DNA of 52,273 nucleotides from an uncultured Erysipelotrichaceae bacterium (GCA_949296305.1 CASFOT010000081.1:1-52273); one strand, 5' to 3'. Counted from the stretch's first letter, positions 26,657-35,301 are shown. The notes: generated from the sequence alone by a model not told the origin. Program-made: numbers and translations.

Positions 26657-27343
26657 ATGGCAAAAGTACTAGTTGTAGAAGATGATGAAAGTATCCGCAG
26701 CTTGATCAAGCTGACTTTGCATCAATTTCAATATGAGACAGAGGTGTTTGAAGATGCAGAACATGCATGGAATTATCTGCAGACGGAATCTGCAGATATC
26801 GGGATCTTTGATCTGATGCTGCCAGGCATGAGCGGTCTTGAATTGATTGAAAAGATCCGAAAAGACGAACATCTTCATGACTTTCCTGTTATTATCTTAA
26901 CTGCGAAAGACAGCGAAATTGATAAAGTGATCGGTTTGGATCAAGGTGCAGATGATTATATGACCAAACCATTCTCTGTGTTGGAATTAACCGCACGTAT
27001 TCGTTCTTTGCTGCGTCGAAGCGTACCGCATACAGAAGAAAGCCATGGTTTCTATGAGGGCGGCCTGGAAGTGGATTTTGATGGCCGTACGGTTCATGTG
27101 CAGCAGCGTCAGGTAGAACTGACATTTAAAGAGTTTGAATTATTGAAATATCTGATCGGTCATAAAGGAAAGGCAGTCAGCCGCCAAGAACTGCTAAATC
27201 AGATCTGGGGATATGATTTTGTCGGTGAAAGCAGAACATTAGATGTTCATATCAATTCTTTGCGGCGCAAGCTGGGAGAACCTTATGATGGATGGATCCA
27301 GGTCATTCGAGGTGTTGGTTATCGTTTTGTAATGGAGGGATAG
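26657..27343 (+). CDS. phoP: OmpR/PhoB-family response regulator, PhoP-like
   Basis: A 228-residue response regulator. The receiver domain (1-120) has acidic residues Glu8, Asp9 and Asp10, phosphoacceptor Asp52 in IFDLMLPG, the Thr of LTAKD and the Lys of TKPF. The winged-helix domain (about 128-226) reads ELTFKEFELLKYLIGHKGKAVSR and ends IRGVGYRF. The start at 26657 follows GAGGGGG; the earlier in-frame codon at 26612 has no such site. Assignment as PhoP rests on the PhoP-type repeats at this promoter and at the downstream Na/Pi transporter promoter. By sequence alone it could be any PhoB/YycF-like regulator. Confidence 0.85.
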   Translation: MAKVLVVEDDESIRSLIKLTLHQFQYETEVFEDAEHAWNYLQTESADIGIFDLMLPGMSGLELIEKIRKDEHLHDFPVIILTAKDSEIDKVIGLDQGADDYMTKPFSVLELTARIRSLLRRSVPHTEESHGFYEGGLEVDFDGRTVHVQQRQVELTFKEFELLKYLIGHKGKAVSRQELLNQIWGYDFVGESRTLDVHINSLRRKLGEPYDGWIQVIRGVGYRFVMEG

Positions 27344-27344
27344 T

Positions 27345-28754
27345 ATGAGAAAGAGGATATTAAGAGATTATGTCCTTGTCGTTACTGCTGCATTGCTCTG
27401 TGGTTTTTTGATTTTCTATCTGGTGGTTTCAAATATCATGATGGAGGCTACGAAGAAAGATCTTCATTATACGTTAAAAACCTTAGAGGTATTCCCGAAA
27501 GAAGAGCTGGTACAGCGTGATGAGGACATTGCTGCAGCTTTAGAAGATGAAAATTCACGTATTACGATCATTGATGCAGATGGAACGGTCTTGCTGGACA
27601 GCGATGTGGATGGAGAGATGGAAAATCATTTGCAAAGAGATGAAGTCCAAATGGCATTGCAAGAGGGAGAAGGATATGCTGTGCGCTATTCTACTACGTT
27701 AGAAATGCCTATGTTGTATGTAGCTTCTTATTCGCAGCAGCAGGCGTGTATCTATCGTATCGCCATCCCTTATAATGGATTGGAGGAATATGGCGTTTTA
27801 TTATTGCCTGCCGCCATCGTTTCATTCCTAGTTGCATCGCTGATTGCCTTGATATTAGCTCGAAAATCAGCCGTTTCTCTTACGAAACCATTGCAAGAAA
27901 TCGGCAATGAGATTCGACGTTCCCAAGACAGTGATAAGCCGTTGACATTCCATTCGTACCATTATGAGGAACTCAATGAGATCGCAGATACGATCAAGCA
28001 GATGCAGGAAGAAATTCAGCATTATGTAAAACGTTTAAAAAGGGAAAAGAAGATCCGTCAAGAATTTTTTGACAATGCTTCCCATGAGCTGAAGACACCG
28101 CTGACCAGTATCCGCGGATATGGTGAATTATTGAAGAACGGGGTAGTAGATGATCCAAAGCAGGCACAGGAATGCATCGATCATATCTTGAAAGAAACGA
28201 CGCATATGACCGCATTGATCACAGATATCCTGATGATTTCACGATTGGAAGGCAATGATGTGGTAGAAGAAAAAGAGGACATTGCTTTGCGTTCTTGTGT
28301 TGAAGAGGTCCGAAAAACGTTAGATCCTAGCGCGAAGGAAAATCATATACGGTTAGATGTGCAGGCAGAAGATTGTGTTGTTCATATGTCAAGGAAGCAC
28401 ATCGAACAATTATTAAGCAATTTGATCAGCAATTCGATCAAATATAATCATGAAAACGGAACGGTCGATGTGTTCTTGAAGAGCGAGCGCCGCCGGCTGA
28501 TCCTTGTCGTTGAAGATGATGGGATCGGAATCTCGAAAGAAAATCAAAAACATGTATTTGAACGCTTCTATCGGGTAGATAAAGGCAGAAGCAGAAAAAT
28601 AGGCGGAACAGGATTGGGATTGTCGATCGTAAAACACATCGTTCGATATTACAATGGAACGATCGATCTGGTTTCAAAAGAAAATGTGGGAACCAAGATT
28701 TCGATCACTCTTCCAAATGTTGTTGTTGATGATGAAGGAGAGCAGCAAGCGTAA
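27345..28754 (+). CDS. phoR: Sensor histidine kinase, PhoR-like
   Basis: A 469-residue membrane kinase paired with the regulator 1 bp upstream. One membrane helix lies at about 10-31, an extracellular or PAS-like sensor domain at 35-145, a second helix at about 150-172, then a HAMP-type linker (SLTKPLQEIGNEI). The dimerisation domain carries the phospho-accepting His247 in NASHELKTPLTSI. The ATP-binding domain shows N box NLISNSIKYN, G1 DDGIGI, F box RFYRVDKG and G2 GGTGLGLSIV. This architecture equals PhoR/ResE-type kinases. The likely signal is phosphate limitation, inferred from the PhoP-box-bearing phosphate transporter behind it. Confidence 0.88.
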   Translation: MRKRILRDYVLVVTAALLCGFLIFYLVVSNIMMEATKKDLHYTLKTLEVFPKEELVQRDEDIAAALEDENSRITIIDADGTVLLDSDVDGEMENHLQRDEVQMALQEGEGYAVRYSTTLEMPMLYVASYSQQQACIYRIAIPYNGLEEYGVLLLPAAIVSFLVASLIALILARKSAVSLTKPLQEIGNEIRRSQDSDKPLTFHSYHYEELNEIADTIKQMQEEIQHYVKRLKREKKIRQEFFDNASHELKTPLTSIRGYGELLKNGVVDDPKQAQECIDHILKETTHMTALITDILMISRLEGNDVVEEKEDIALRSCVEEVRKTLDPSAKENHIRLDVQAEDCVVHMSRKHIEQLLSNLISNSIKYNHENGTVDVFLKSERRRLILVVEDDGIGISKENQKHVFERFYRVDKGRSRKIGGTGLGLSIVKHIVRYYNGTIDLVSKENVGTKISITLPNVVVDDEGEQQA

Positions 28755-28771
28755 AAGCTGCTTTTCTTTTT
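28735..28771 (+). terminator. Terminator of the two-component operon
   Basis: AGCAGC (28741-28746) with GCTGCT (28757-28762), extended by A/G-T pairs and followed by TTTTCTTTTTC. It overlaps the kinase stop codon. Confidence 0.7.
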
Positions 28772-28778
28772 CTCACAA

Positions 28779-28806
28779 TGTAAATAATAGGTAAAATCTA
28801 TGTAAA
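28779..28806 (-). promoter_or_regulatory. Triple PhoP box of the Na/Pi transporter gene
   Basis: TGTAAA (28779-28784), GGTAAA (28790-28795) and TGTAAA (28801-28806), each separated by exactly 5 bp. On the minus strand these are three TTTAC(A/C)-type repeats with 11-bp period. The last overlaps the -35 position of the promoter at 28825, as expected for activation by phosphorylated PhoP. Confidence 0.65.
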
Positions 28807-28824
28807 GAAAAGATGAAATATTCC

Positions 28825-28830
28825 TATAAT
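28825..28830 (+). promoter_or_regulatory. -10 box of the Na/Pi transporter promoter
   Basis: Perfect TATAAT with no recognisable -35 at the right spacing (GTAAAG), consistent with an activator-dependent promoter. Confidence 0.55.
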
Positions 28831-28886
28831 TTTGCAACCAAGTATGATATCATAGCTTTGTCTATTTAAGAATCGGAGGGAATTAG

Positions 28887-30536
28887 ATGGGTGCGATTCT
28901 AGAAATCATCGTTTCCATGCTTGGAGGACTCGCTTTATTTTTGTATGGGATGCGCATGATGTCCAACGGATTAGAGCTGACTGCAGGTAATTCGATGAAA
29001 TCGATTTTAGAAAAATTAACTTCCAGCCGGATTGTCAGCATTTTTGTAGGAGCAGCGGTAACTGCGTTGGTTCAAAGCTCTTCAGCAACGACCGTTATGC
29101 TGGTTTCGTTTGTCGGTTCATCTATCATGTCATTGGAGCAAGCCGTATGGATCATCATGGGTGCGAATATAGGTGCGACGATGACAAATATGCTGACTGC
29201 GCTCAATATTTCGATGGTAGCAAGCATGCTGGCAATCATCGGTGTTATTGCGATCGTCTTTATAAAGAAGCCGAAGGTAACTCATATCGGTTTTATCTTG
29301 GCTGGATTAGGAATCTTGTTTATCGGGATGGAATTGATGTCGGCGGCGGTATTACCGCTTCGTGAATTCGAGGCTTTTCATAATATCATGTCCACATTTA
29401 CCAATCCACTGATCGGGGTTTTATTTGGTGCGGTCTTTACGGCCATCATTCAAAGTTCCAGTGCTTCGATCGGTATCTTGCAGTCGTTGTCAGTAACAGG
29501 AGCTATTTCGATGAATAGTTCTCTATATCTGATCTTTGGTATGAATATCGGAACTTGCATCACAGCAGCTCTTGCCAGCATTGGTGCAAACAGTGATGCC
29601 AAACGAACGGCCATGATCCATTTTCTGTTCAATGTGATCTCTACGGTGATCTTCGTGGTCTTGATTCAGTTTATTCCATTTGCACAATGGATGCAGGCAA
29701 GCAGTTTAGATCCAAAAGTACAGATTGGTAATGCAAACGTCGTTTTCAAGGCTGTATCTGTCTTGATGCTGTTTCCGTTTGGCAATCAATTAGTAAAACT
29801 GAGTCGTCTATTGATCCGTGGAGAAGAAGATAAGAAACCATTGCTGTCTGAAGTGGGTGTTGACCGTTTTGGCGGGGTCGGTGCATCAGCTGTCGTTGTT
29901 ACTTCTTTCGAAAGAGCAATTGATTATATGGCGCAGATGGTATCTGATAACCTGAATCTTTCATTGCATGCATTGATCTATCATGAAGAAAAACATTGTG
30001 AAGAACTATATGAGCGTGAGAAAAAAATCAATGCCTGCCGTAAGGAAATTGGGGATTATATGAATCGTATCTCATCACTAGAATTAAGCGAACATGATGC
30101 TGAAGTAGTTTTATCGTATTTCAAGATCACAACGGATCTGGAACGTTTAGGAGATCATGCAAAAAATTTGATGGGCTATGTTTCCGATGAACCATTAAAT
30201 CCGGAGGCAACGGCTGAGTTAACCGTATTGGCGTCATTCTTTAAGGATGCGATCGGTTGCTTTTATCGGCAAAATATGGATGAAAATGAAGAATATCTGC
30301 ATGTGGAAGAAATTGAACGCCGAGTAGACCGATTGACGCAGAGCTATCAAGAAGAACAGCTGCAGCGTTTGAAAGAGAAAGTATGTTCCCCGGCACAATG
30401 TGTTATCTATGTAAATGCATTAGTTGATATCGAACGAGTATTTGATCATTTGATGAACATCGTAGAAGAATGCCGTGATCACCATTATTATTTGATGGGG
30501 CATGGAGAAGTGCAGGAAGTTGCAGCTGCTTGTTGA
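28887..30536 (+). CDS. Na+/phosphate cotransporter with C-terminal PhoU domain
   Basis: A 549-residue membrane protein. The first 310 residues hold two inverted Na/Pi cotransporter repeats, with the QSS motifs ALVQSSSATT and AIIQSSSASIG that bind substrate and Na+, each preceded by a glycine-rich membrane helix (GGLALFLYGMRMMSNGL at the start). The cytoplasmic C-terminal part (about 335-545) is a PhoU-like helical domain with E/D-rich metal-binding segments (LERLGDHAKNL). Together this is the NptA/YjbB architecture. It imports phosphate by Na+ coupling. GGAGGG lies 6 nt before ATG. Behind a triple PhoP box, it is the likely direct target of the adjacent two-component system. Confidence 0.92.
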   Translation: MGAILEIIVSMLGGLALFLYGMRMMSNGLELTAGNSMKSILEKLTSSRIVSIFVGAAVTALVQSSSATTVMLVSFVGSSIMSLEQAVWIIMGANIGATMTNMLTALNISMVASMLAIIGVIAIVFIKKPKVTHIGFILAGLGILFIGMELMSAAVLPLREFEAFHNIMSTFTNPLIGVLFGAVFTAIIQSSSASIGILQSLSVTGAISMNSSLYLIFGMNIGTCITAALASIGANSDAKRTAMIHFLFNVISTVIFVVLIQFIPFAQWMQASSLDPKVQIGNANVVFKAVSVLMLFPFGNQLVKLSRLLIRGEEDKKPLLSEVGVDRFGGVGASAVVVTSFERAIDYMAQMVSDNLNLSLHALIYHEEKHCEELYEREKKINACRKEIGDYMNRISSLELSEHDAEVVLSYFKITTDLERLGDHAKNLMGYVSDEPLNPEATAELTVLASFFKDAIGCFYRQNMDENEEYLHVEEIERRVDRLTQSYQEEQLQRLKEKVCSPAQCVIYVNALVDIERVFDHLMNIVEECRDHHYYLMGHGEVQEVAAAC

Positions 30537-30548
30537 TCCAAAGTATAA

Positions 30549-30579
30549 AAAAAACCTGTTTTGCTCGAACAGGTTTTTT
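30549..30579. terminator. Bidirectional terminator
   Basis: AAAAAACCTGTT (30549-30560), 7-nt loop, AACAGGTTTTTT (30568-30579), perfect 12-bp stem with T-runs on both strands, between convergent genes. Confidence 0.88.
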
Positions 30580-31438
30580 ATGCTTTATGCTGTAAGCGAT
30601 AGATCACGATCTCACTAGAAGAAAATAATCGTGCATTAATGTTTGTCGTTCCTACGCCGCTAGAGACTTGCAGTTCCATGTTGTTGATCTGATATTTTCC
30701 TAACGGATATTTATTCGCTCCTTCTACGTAGGTATATGGCCCTAAAAGAGGAATGTTGATCTGTGAACCATGCGAATGACCTGCGATGCCTAATGCAATG
30801 GAAGTGTACGGGAAACCATCTTGGGCAAATAGATCAGGACAATGAGTTACCAGAATGTTATATTCTTCTTCACTGATCTTTGCTGTCGCTTGTTCGATAT
30901 TTGGTTCTCCATTGATAAGTGGATCGACACCAATGATGACAATACCGCTGTTGGTACCGTTTCGGATATGCAACGATCGATTATTGAGGATCTCAAAATC
31001 TGCCTCTAGCAAGATTTCAGTCATTTGTTTTTTTATGTCTTCGTTTTTACAGTCGCGCTCGCCTAATACAGCGAATTTACCTAGCGGAGCATCAATGCTT
31101 TTTAATAGCTCGGTGACGGTTTTTATATCTTCTTCGCTGGCTTTTGAAGCATCATCAAACAGATCTCCACCAAAGATCACGACATCAGGTCCGTTATAAT
31201 TGAGCATATCGATAATGGAAGAAAACCGTTCTTCATCAATGGAAAATCCATATTCCAGATCTGTAAAATAAGCGATCTTTACGTTATCCATCACTTTAGG
31301 AATTTTTGTTGAAGACAGTGTTTCATAGCGGACACTTGTTTGCTTGACTGCGATGAACAGTGAATAGTAGATCATTAGCATGACAAGGACGGCAACGACG
31401 AATAAAAAAGTGACGATATTTAAATGTCTTCTTACCAT
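30578..31438 (-). CDS. Calcineurin-like metallophosphoesterase with altered metal motifs
   Basis: A 286-residue membrane-anchored protein (helix at about 8-30, catalytic domain outside). The fold and order of motifs fit the YkuE-type metallophosphoesterases: GGDLFDD (motif II), THCPD (motif IV) and GHSHGSQ (motif V) are intact. However, motif I reads AYFTDLEYG, with Glu where the family has the metal-binding His, and motif III reads GERD in place of GNHD/E, losing both Asn and His. Either the metal site is changed or the enzyme is weak or inactive. Start: the ATG at 31438 has GAGG 7 nt upstream; the ATG at 31444 is too close. Single gene. Substrate unknown. Confidence 0.82.
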   Translation of the reverse strand: MVRRHLNIVTFLFVVAVLVMLMIYYSLFIAVKQTSVRYETLSSTKIPKVMDNVKIAYFTDLEYGFSIDEERFSSIIDMLNYNGPDVVIFGGDLFDDASKASEEDIKTVTELLKSIDAPLGKFAVLGERDCKNEDIKKQMTEILLEADFEILNNRSLHIRNGTNSGIVIIGVDPLINGEPNIEQATAKISEEEYNILVTHCPDLFAQDGFPYTSIALGIAGHSHGSQINIPLLGPYTYVEGANKYPLGKYQINNMELQVSSGVGTTNINARLFSSSEIVIYRLQHKA

Positions 31439-31523
31439 GGGCATACCTCATTCCTTTGTTATTCTATCATAGGGAATGTAAAAAAAGAAGTCATAAGAAA
31501 AAGCAGACATCTTATAAAAGTGT

Positions 31524-31537
31524 TGTAAACGCTTACA
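31524..31537 (+). promoter_or_regulatory. Perfect cre (CcpA) palindrome
   Basis: TGTAAACGCTTACA matches every position of the cre consensus TGWAARCGYTWNCW. It lies 8 bp upstream of the -35 of the lipoprotein gene, a position used both for CcpA activation and for repression. Confidence 0.75.
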
Positions 31538-31545
31538 CTATTTCG

Positions 31546-31574
31546 TTGAGTTTAGGGGATGGACTTGTTATAAT
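31546..31574 (+). promoter_or_regulatory. Promoter of the CBM9-like lipoprotein gene
   Basis: TTGAGT (31546-31551), 17-bp spacer, TATAAT (31569-31574) with extended TGT. Confidence 0.75.
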
Positions 31575-31610
31575 GAAATTGAAAAGAATGGCAAAGTGAG
31601 GAGGATGATT

Positions 31611-32399
31611 ATGAAAAAGCTATGCCGAAGTGCCATGATTTCTACTTTTGCGGCTGGGATGCTGCTGATCAGCGGCTGCAGTAATTCAAATGCAGCGGAT
31701 GCAAGTACCAGTGCTGTTGCCTACAATCAAGCAAATACGCCACATTATGATGTTGTTAAGCGAGATGCCAAAGCAGATATTGATGCGGCCTTGAATGATG
31801 AGGTATGGGCAGATGTGCCTTCCATCAGCGGAGGTTTCCATTTTCCTTGGGACAGCAAAGAAGCGCCGTTGACTGTATTTAAGGCCTATCATGATGGAAC
31901 AGATTTCTATTTCTGCTTTGAAGTAACGGATAATGAAGTAGTTACAGAAGAAGAATGGAAAGAGGATGAAAGCACGGTCGATAATGAAGATCGTGTAGAA
32001 TTATTCTTTGCGGGAGGCAGCGTTGACAAGCCGACACCGAATGGCATGGAGAAGTATTATGGAATCGAAGTAGATCCAAAGGGACGTGTACATGATTATT
32101 CGATTGAATACTATCGCCATTTTGATGGAACTTGGAATTTAGAAGGACTTGAGACAAAAGGCATTTCTACGGATAATGGCTATATCGTCGAAGGTAAGGT
32201 CCCTCTGAAATCATTAGAAGATCTGAATCTGATCCGCGATAACGTCATGCGTGCCGGTGTATATCGTGCAGAATTCTCGAAAGAGAATGGCGGAGATCAG
32301 GAACTGATCATGGAATGGATCTCTTGGGTAGATCCTAAGACAGAAGCACCTGACTTCCATGTAGATTCTTCATTTGGTGAATTCCGCTTCTTGCAGTGA
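31611..32399 (+). CDS. Lipoprotein with a CBM9/DOMON-like sugar-binding domain
   Basis: A 262-residue exported lipoprotein. The signal peptide ends in the lipobox L-I-S-G-C (Cys at about residue 23). The mature protein is one domain of the carbohydrate-binding family 9-like type: DIDAALNDEVWADVP, then a central strand pair GTDFYFCFEVTDNEVV and EDRVELFF, and YIVEGKVPLKSL, all typical spacing for this beta-sandwich. Such domains bind sugars or heme-like groups at xylanases, dehydrogenases or alone. No catalytic domain is attached. It has its own promoter with a perfect cre site, so expression should respond to carbon source, which fits a sugar-linked role. GAGGAGG lies 5 nt before ATG 31611; an earlier GTG at 31596 is rejected. 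Confidence 0.78.
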   Translation: MKKLCRSAMISTFAAGMLLISGCSNSNAADASTSAVAYNQANTPHYDVVKRDAKADIDAALNDEVWADVPSISGGFHFPWDSKEAPLTVFKAYHDGTDFYFCFEVTDNEVVTEEEWKEDESTVDNEDRVELFFAGGSVDKPTPNGMEKYYGIEVDPKGRVHDYSIEYYRHFDGTWNLEGLETKGISTDNGYIVEGKVPLKSLEDLNLIRDNVMRAGVYRAEFSKENGGDQELIMEWISWVDPKTEAPDFHVDSSFGEFRFLQ

Positions 32400-32464
32400 T
32401 CATAGAATATTGAAAACAAGGAGTCCAGATCAATGGATAGATCATATTGATTGAATGGTCAAAG

Positions 32465-32499
32465 AAAGCATCTTGTAACATTTTGCAAGATGCTTTTTA
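32465..32499 (+). terminator. Terminator of the lipoprotein gene
   Basis: AAAGCATCTTG (32465-32475), 9-nt loop, CAAGATGCTTT (32485-32495), then TTTAC. Confidence 0.8.
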
Positions 32500-32583
32500 C
32501 ATAGGATGGGGAAGTTCCTGATCTTGATACAGGTCAAATGAATGAACAAGAGCAGTAAAGATACAAAACCAGTCAACAGGTTG

Positions 32584-32612
32584 AAAAAAAGGTCTAACCA
32601 TGCTGTTAGACC
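32584..32612 (-). terminator. Terminator of the RNase J gene
   Basis: Minus-strand GGTCTAAC, loop AGCATG, GTTAGACC, then seven T's; about 50 bp after the rnjA stop. Confidence 0.85.
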
Positions 32613-32663
32613 TATTGTACAGGATCATTCATGAACGATCGAGCTTTTATGTGGTCAGCTTTC

Positions 32664-34532
32664 TTATTGCGCTGCTTTGCCTGCAGAAGAACGAGGTTTC
32701 TTGTTTTCTTTTTTTGCTTTGGTGTTCTCGCCTGCTGACTTTTCTTTTGCGGACATTTTTTGTGCCCGTATCGCTTCGATCTGTGCCATTGTAGATTTCG
32801 AGTTGATGATGACAGGGATCACGATCGGATTTCGATGCGTCTTGTTGTATAAGAATGGTTCCAACGTGGAACGTACGCAATTTTTGAGTTCTCCAAAGGT
32901 CGTGCGCTGTGCCATCTTTTCTTTTAATGCCTGATGAACGATATTTTCTGCTTCTTTCAACAGGCTCTGCGAATCTTTGATGAAGACGAAGCCGCGTGAA
33001 ACGATGACAGGTTTCATCAAGATCTTGTTCTCTTTAGAATCGATCGCGATCACGACGGAGACTAAACCGTTGTTTGCTAAGATCTTGCGGTCTTTGAGCA
33101 CGGCTGTTGATAGACCGCTGATATCATTGCCGTCAACGTAAATATCGTCTGCCTGAATACGCCAGCTGCTCGGAAAGACTTGATGATCACGAAGGATCAG
33201 GACATCACCGTTCGCACAAGTAAAGATATTCTCAGGCGGAATACCTGTCTCAATGGCAGTGTTTTTGTGCTGGACGAGCATCTTGTATTCGCCATGTACC
33301 GGCATGAAGTATTTTGGTTTGATCAGCTGCAGCATCAGTTTTTGTTCCTCTTGGGAAGCATGGCCGGTCGTATGCAGGTTGTTTAATACGGATTTGGTCA
33401 AAACATTGGCTCCAGCGCGGAAGAGTTTGTTTACCACTTGGTTGACACTGGCTCCATTGCCGGGGATCGGTGAAGAAGAGAATACGACCGTATCTCCTGG
33501 AATCAGTTTGATCCAGCGGTGCGTGCCGCTGGCAATGCGTGATAAAGCAGCCAAAGGTTCTCCCTGGGAACCGGTGCATACGATGCAGATCTTGTTCGAT
33601 GGGGTATGATTAAGTTCTTCTGGTGCTAAGAAATGTTCTTCACCAATATTGATATTGCCCATCTTTCGACCGATGGTAACTACATTTTCCATGCTTCGTC
33701 CGAAAATGCACACTTTCCGTCCGCATTTAACAGCAGCTTCTAAGATCTGCGCTACACGAAGCACGTTGCTGGCAAATGTAGCAACGATCAAACGTCCATT
33801 GGTCTTGCGCATGATATCCAAGATTTCTTGTGCTACCTTCTTTTCGGAGATCGAGAAATCTTCAACGCCAGAATTGGTGGAATCACTCATCAACAGATCC
33901 ACACCGATCTGTCCCATATATGCCATTACCTGGTAATCTGCATTCAGACCCAGCGGGGTCAGATCGAATTTAAAGTCACCGGTCTCGACGACACGTCCGT
34001 TTGGCGTGTTGATCAAGATGCCAAGTGAATCTGGGATCGAATGGATCGTATTGAAAAAACCGACCGTGAAATGCTTCATGTTTACGGAAGAGCGGTCATC
34101 GATCTCGATCAGCTTGACATTTTTGACCATGCGGTGTTCTTCTAATTTTTTGCGAATGAGCGCACTGGCAAAACGCGGAGCATAAATTGCTTCGATGTTG
34201 ACGGAACGCAGCAAAAATGGAATGCCGCCGATATGATCTTCATGACCATGCGTGATGATCAGCACTTTACGTTTACGGTTATGTTTAACTAAATGTGTGT
34301 AATCTGGAATTACATAATCGACACCGAGCAGGTTGTCTTCCGGAAAACGAACACCAGCATCGACGATCAAGATCTCGTTGCCATGTTCAAAACAATAGGT
34401 GTTCTTGCCAATTTCACCTAATCCGCCCATAGCATAGAGCAACGTATCGTTTTTCTCTACGGTCGTTTTATTATATTCATTTCGAAAACTTCCTAACTCT
34501 TGTGGTGCCAGTGAATGCGGTTGTGAATTCAT
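32664..34532 (-). CDS. rnjA: Ribonuclease J
   Basis: A 622-residue metallo-beta-lactamase/beta-CASP nuclease with 5'-to-3' exonuclease and endonuclease activity, central to mRNA decay and rRNA maturation. The metal site THGHEDHIGG puts His95, His97, Asp99 and His100 in place. ETGDFKFD and the beta-CASP segments STNSG, ATFASNVLR and CTGSQGEP follow, and HGEY is the later histidine motif. The C-terminal domain is about 100 residues plus a Lys/Ser/Ala-rich low-complexity tail (after about 585). The N terminus has about 28 extra residues before the conserved core. AAAGGAG lies 7 nt before ATG. Two candidate -10 boxes lie upstream (TATAAT at 34586 and 34656, minus strand). def is the upstream neighbour. 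Confidence 0.94.
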   Translation of the reverse strand: MNSQPHSLAPQELGSFRNEYNKTTVEKNDTLLYAMGGLGEIGKNTYCFEHGNEILIVDAGVRFPEDNLLGVDYVIPDYTHLVKHNRKRKVLIITHGHEDHIGGIPFLLRSVNIEAIYAPRFASALIRKKLEEHRMVKNVKLIEIDDRSSVNMKHFTVGFFNTIHSIPDSLGILINTPNGRVVETGDFKFDLTPLGLNADYQVMAYMGQIGVDLLMSDSTNSGVEDFSISEKKVAQEILDIMRKTNGRLIVATFASNVLRVAQILEAAVKCGRKVCIFGRSMENVVTIGRKMGNINIGEEHFLAPEELNHTPSNKICIVCTGSQGEPLAALSRIASGTHRWIKLIPGDTVVFSSSPIPGNGASVNQVVNKLFRAGANVLTKSVLNNLHTTGHASQEEQKLMLQLIKPKYFMPVHGEYKMLVQHKNTAIETGIPPENIFTCANGDVLILRDHQVFPSSWRIQADDIYVDGNDISGLSTAVLKDRKILANNGLVSVVIAIDSKENKILMKPVIVSRGFVFIKDSQSLLKEAENIVHQALKEKMAQRTTFGELKNCVRSTLEPFLYNKTHRNPIVIPVIINSKSTMAQIEAIRAQKMSAKEKSAGENTKAKKENKKPRSSAGKAAQ

Positions 34533-34585
34533 AGATTCTCCTTTCCCTAATACAGCTGTTTGATATTCAATGCACCTTTTATCAT

Positions 34586-34594
34586 ATTATACCA
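34586..34594 (-). promoter_or_regulatory. Extended -10 promoter of rnjA (proximal)
   Basis: Minus-strand TGGTATAAT, about 54 bp before the start codon. A second TATAAT on the same strand at 34656-34661 may be a distal promoter; both lack good -35 boxes. Confidence 0.55.
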
Positions 34595-34699
34595 CAGTTT
34601 CATTAAAAACATACGAGCTGTTTCTTGTAAATTGATCTGTGGCACAGCTTGTACTATTATACATTTTTTTACAAAAAAAAACTAGCAAGATTTTTTGGT

Positions 34700-34737
34700 A
34701 ATAAAAAACCGAAAACGAGGTGTCCTGTTTTCGGTTG
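34700..34737 (-). terminator. Terminator of def
   Basis: Minus-strand ACCGAAAAC, 10-nt loop, GTTTTCGGT, then TTTTTTATTA, 10 bp downstream of the def stop. Confidence 0.85.
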
Positions 34738-34746
34738 TATGTATGA

Positions 34747-35301
34747 TCATCCGATGACAACGGCTTCCGGATCTTCTTTCCATGGATCATCTTTGTTGAT
34801 GCGGTCATAGAAAAGAGTGCCGGAAAGGTGGTCGATCTCGTGTTGAAGGCAGATCGCGGTATAGCCATTTGCACGGATACGAATATTTTCTTTACGTAAA
34901 AGATCATAACCGGTCACAGTGATGCGGGCATGACGGTATACGAGTCCTTGATGTTCTTCTAATACGGATAAACAACCTTCGCCTTGTGCCAGGTACGCAT
35001 TCTGAACACTTTCAGAAACAATCTTAGGATTTGCTAAAGCGAATTCATCACTGCCTTCTTCCGTTGGTACGCTGACAGCGATCAGCTGTTTTGGAATGCC
35101 CAGTTGGATAGCAGCAATGCCGACGGCTGCGCGCAGGTTCTCTTTTTCTGCTAATTCGTCATCTTGTGAATTGCGGACATAAGTGATCATCGCATCCAGC
35201 AATTCTTCGTCTTCTTTTGAAAGTGGAAGCTTGACGCGTTCACTTTTGGTGCGGATCCTGGGATCCGTATCTAAGATGATGTTGTCATTGTTGATTTTCA
35301 T
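34747..35301 (-). CDS. def: Peptide deformylase
   Basis: A 184-residue metalloenzyme removing the N-formyl group from new proteins, essential in bacteria. The three family motifs are visible: VGIAAIQ (60-66, motif I with Val-Gly where most have Gly-x-Gly), EGCLSV (108-113, metal ligand Cys110) and QHEIDH (153-158, ligands His154 and His158, catalytic Glu155). The length and the insert after strand 2 indicate the type 2 (Gram-positive) form. The start is the ATG at 35301, behind GAGAGGAAGG; upstream frame from 35334 lacks a site and is rejected. It is transcribed toward rnjA but separated by a strong terminator. Confidence 0.94.
   Translation of the reverse strand: MKINNDNIILDTDPRIRTKSERVKLPLSKEDEELLDAMITYVRNSQDDELAEKENLRAAVGIAAIQLGIPKQLIAVSVPTEEGSDEFALANPKIVSESVQNAYLAQGEGCLSVLEEHQGLVYRHARITVTGYDLLRKENIRIRANGYTAICLQHEIDHLSGTLFYDRINKDDPWKEDPEAVVIG

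Noticed and set aside
32677-34028. Several open frames antisense to rnjA (85-118 codons)
   Set aside because: They lack ribosome binding sites and family similarity and are shadows of the highly constrained rnjA frame.
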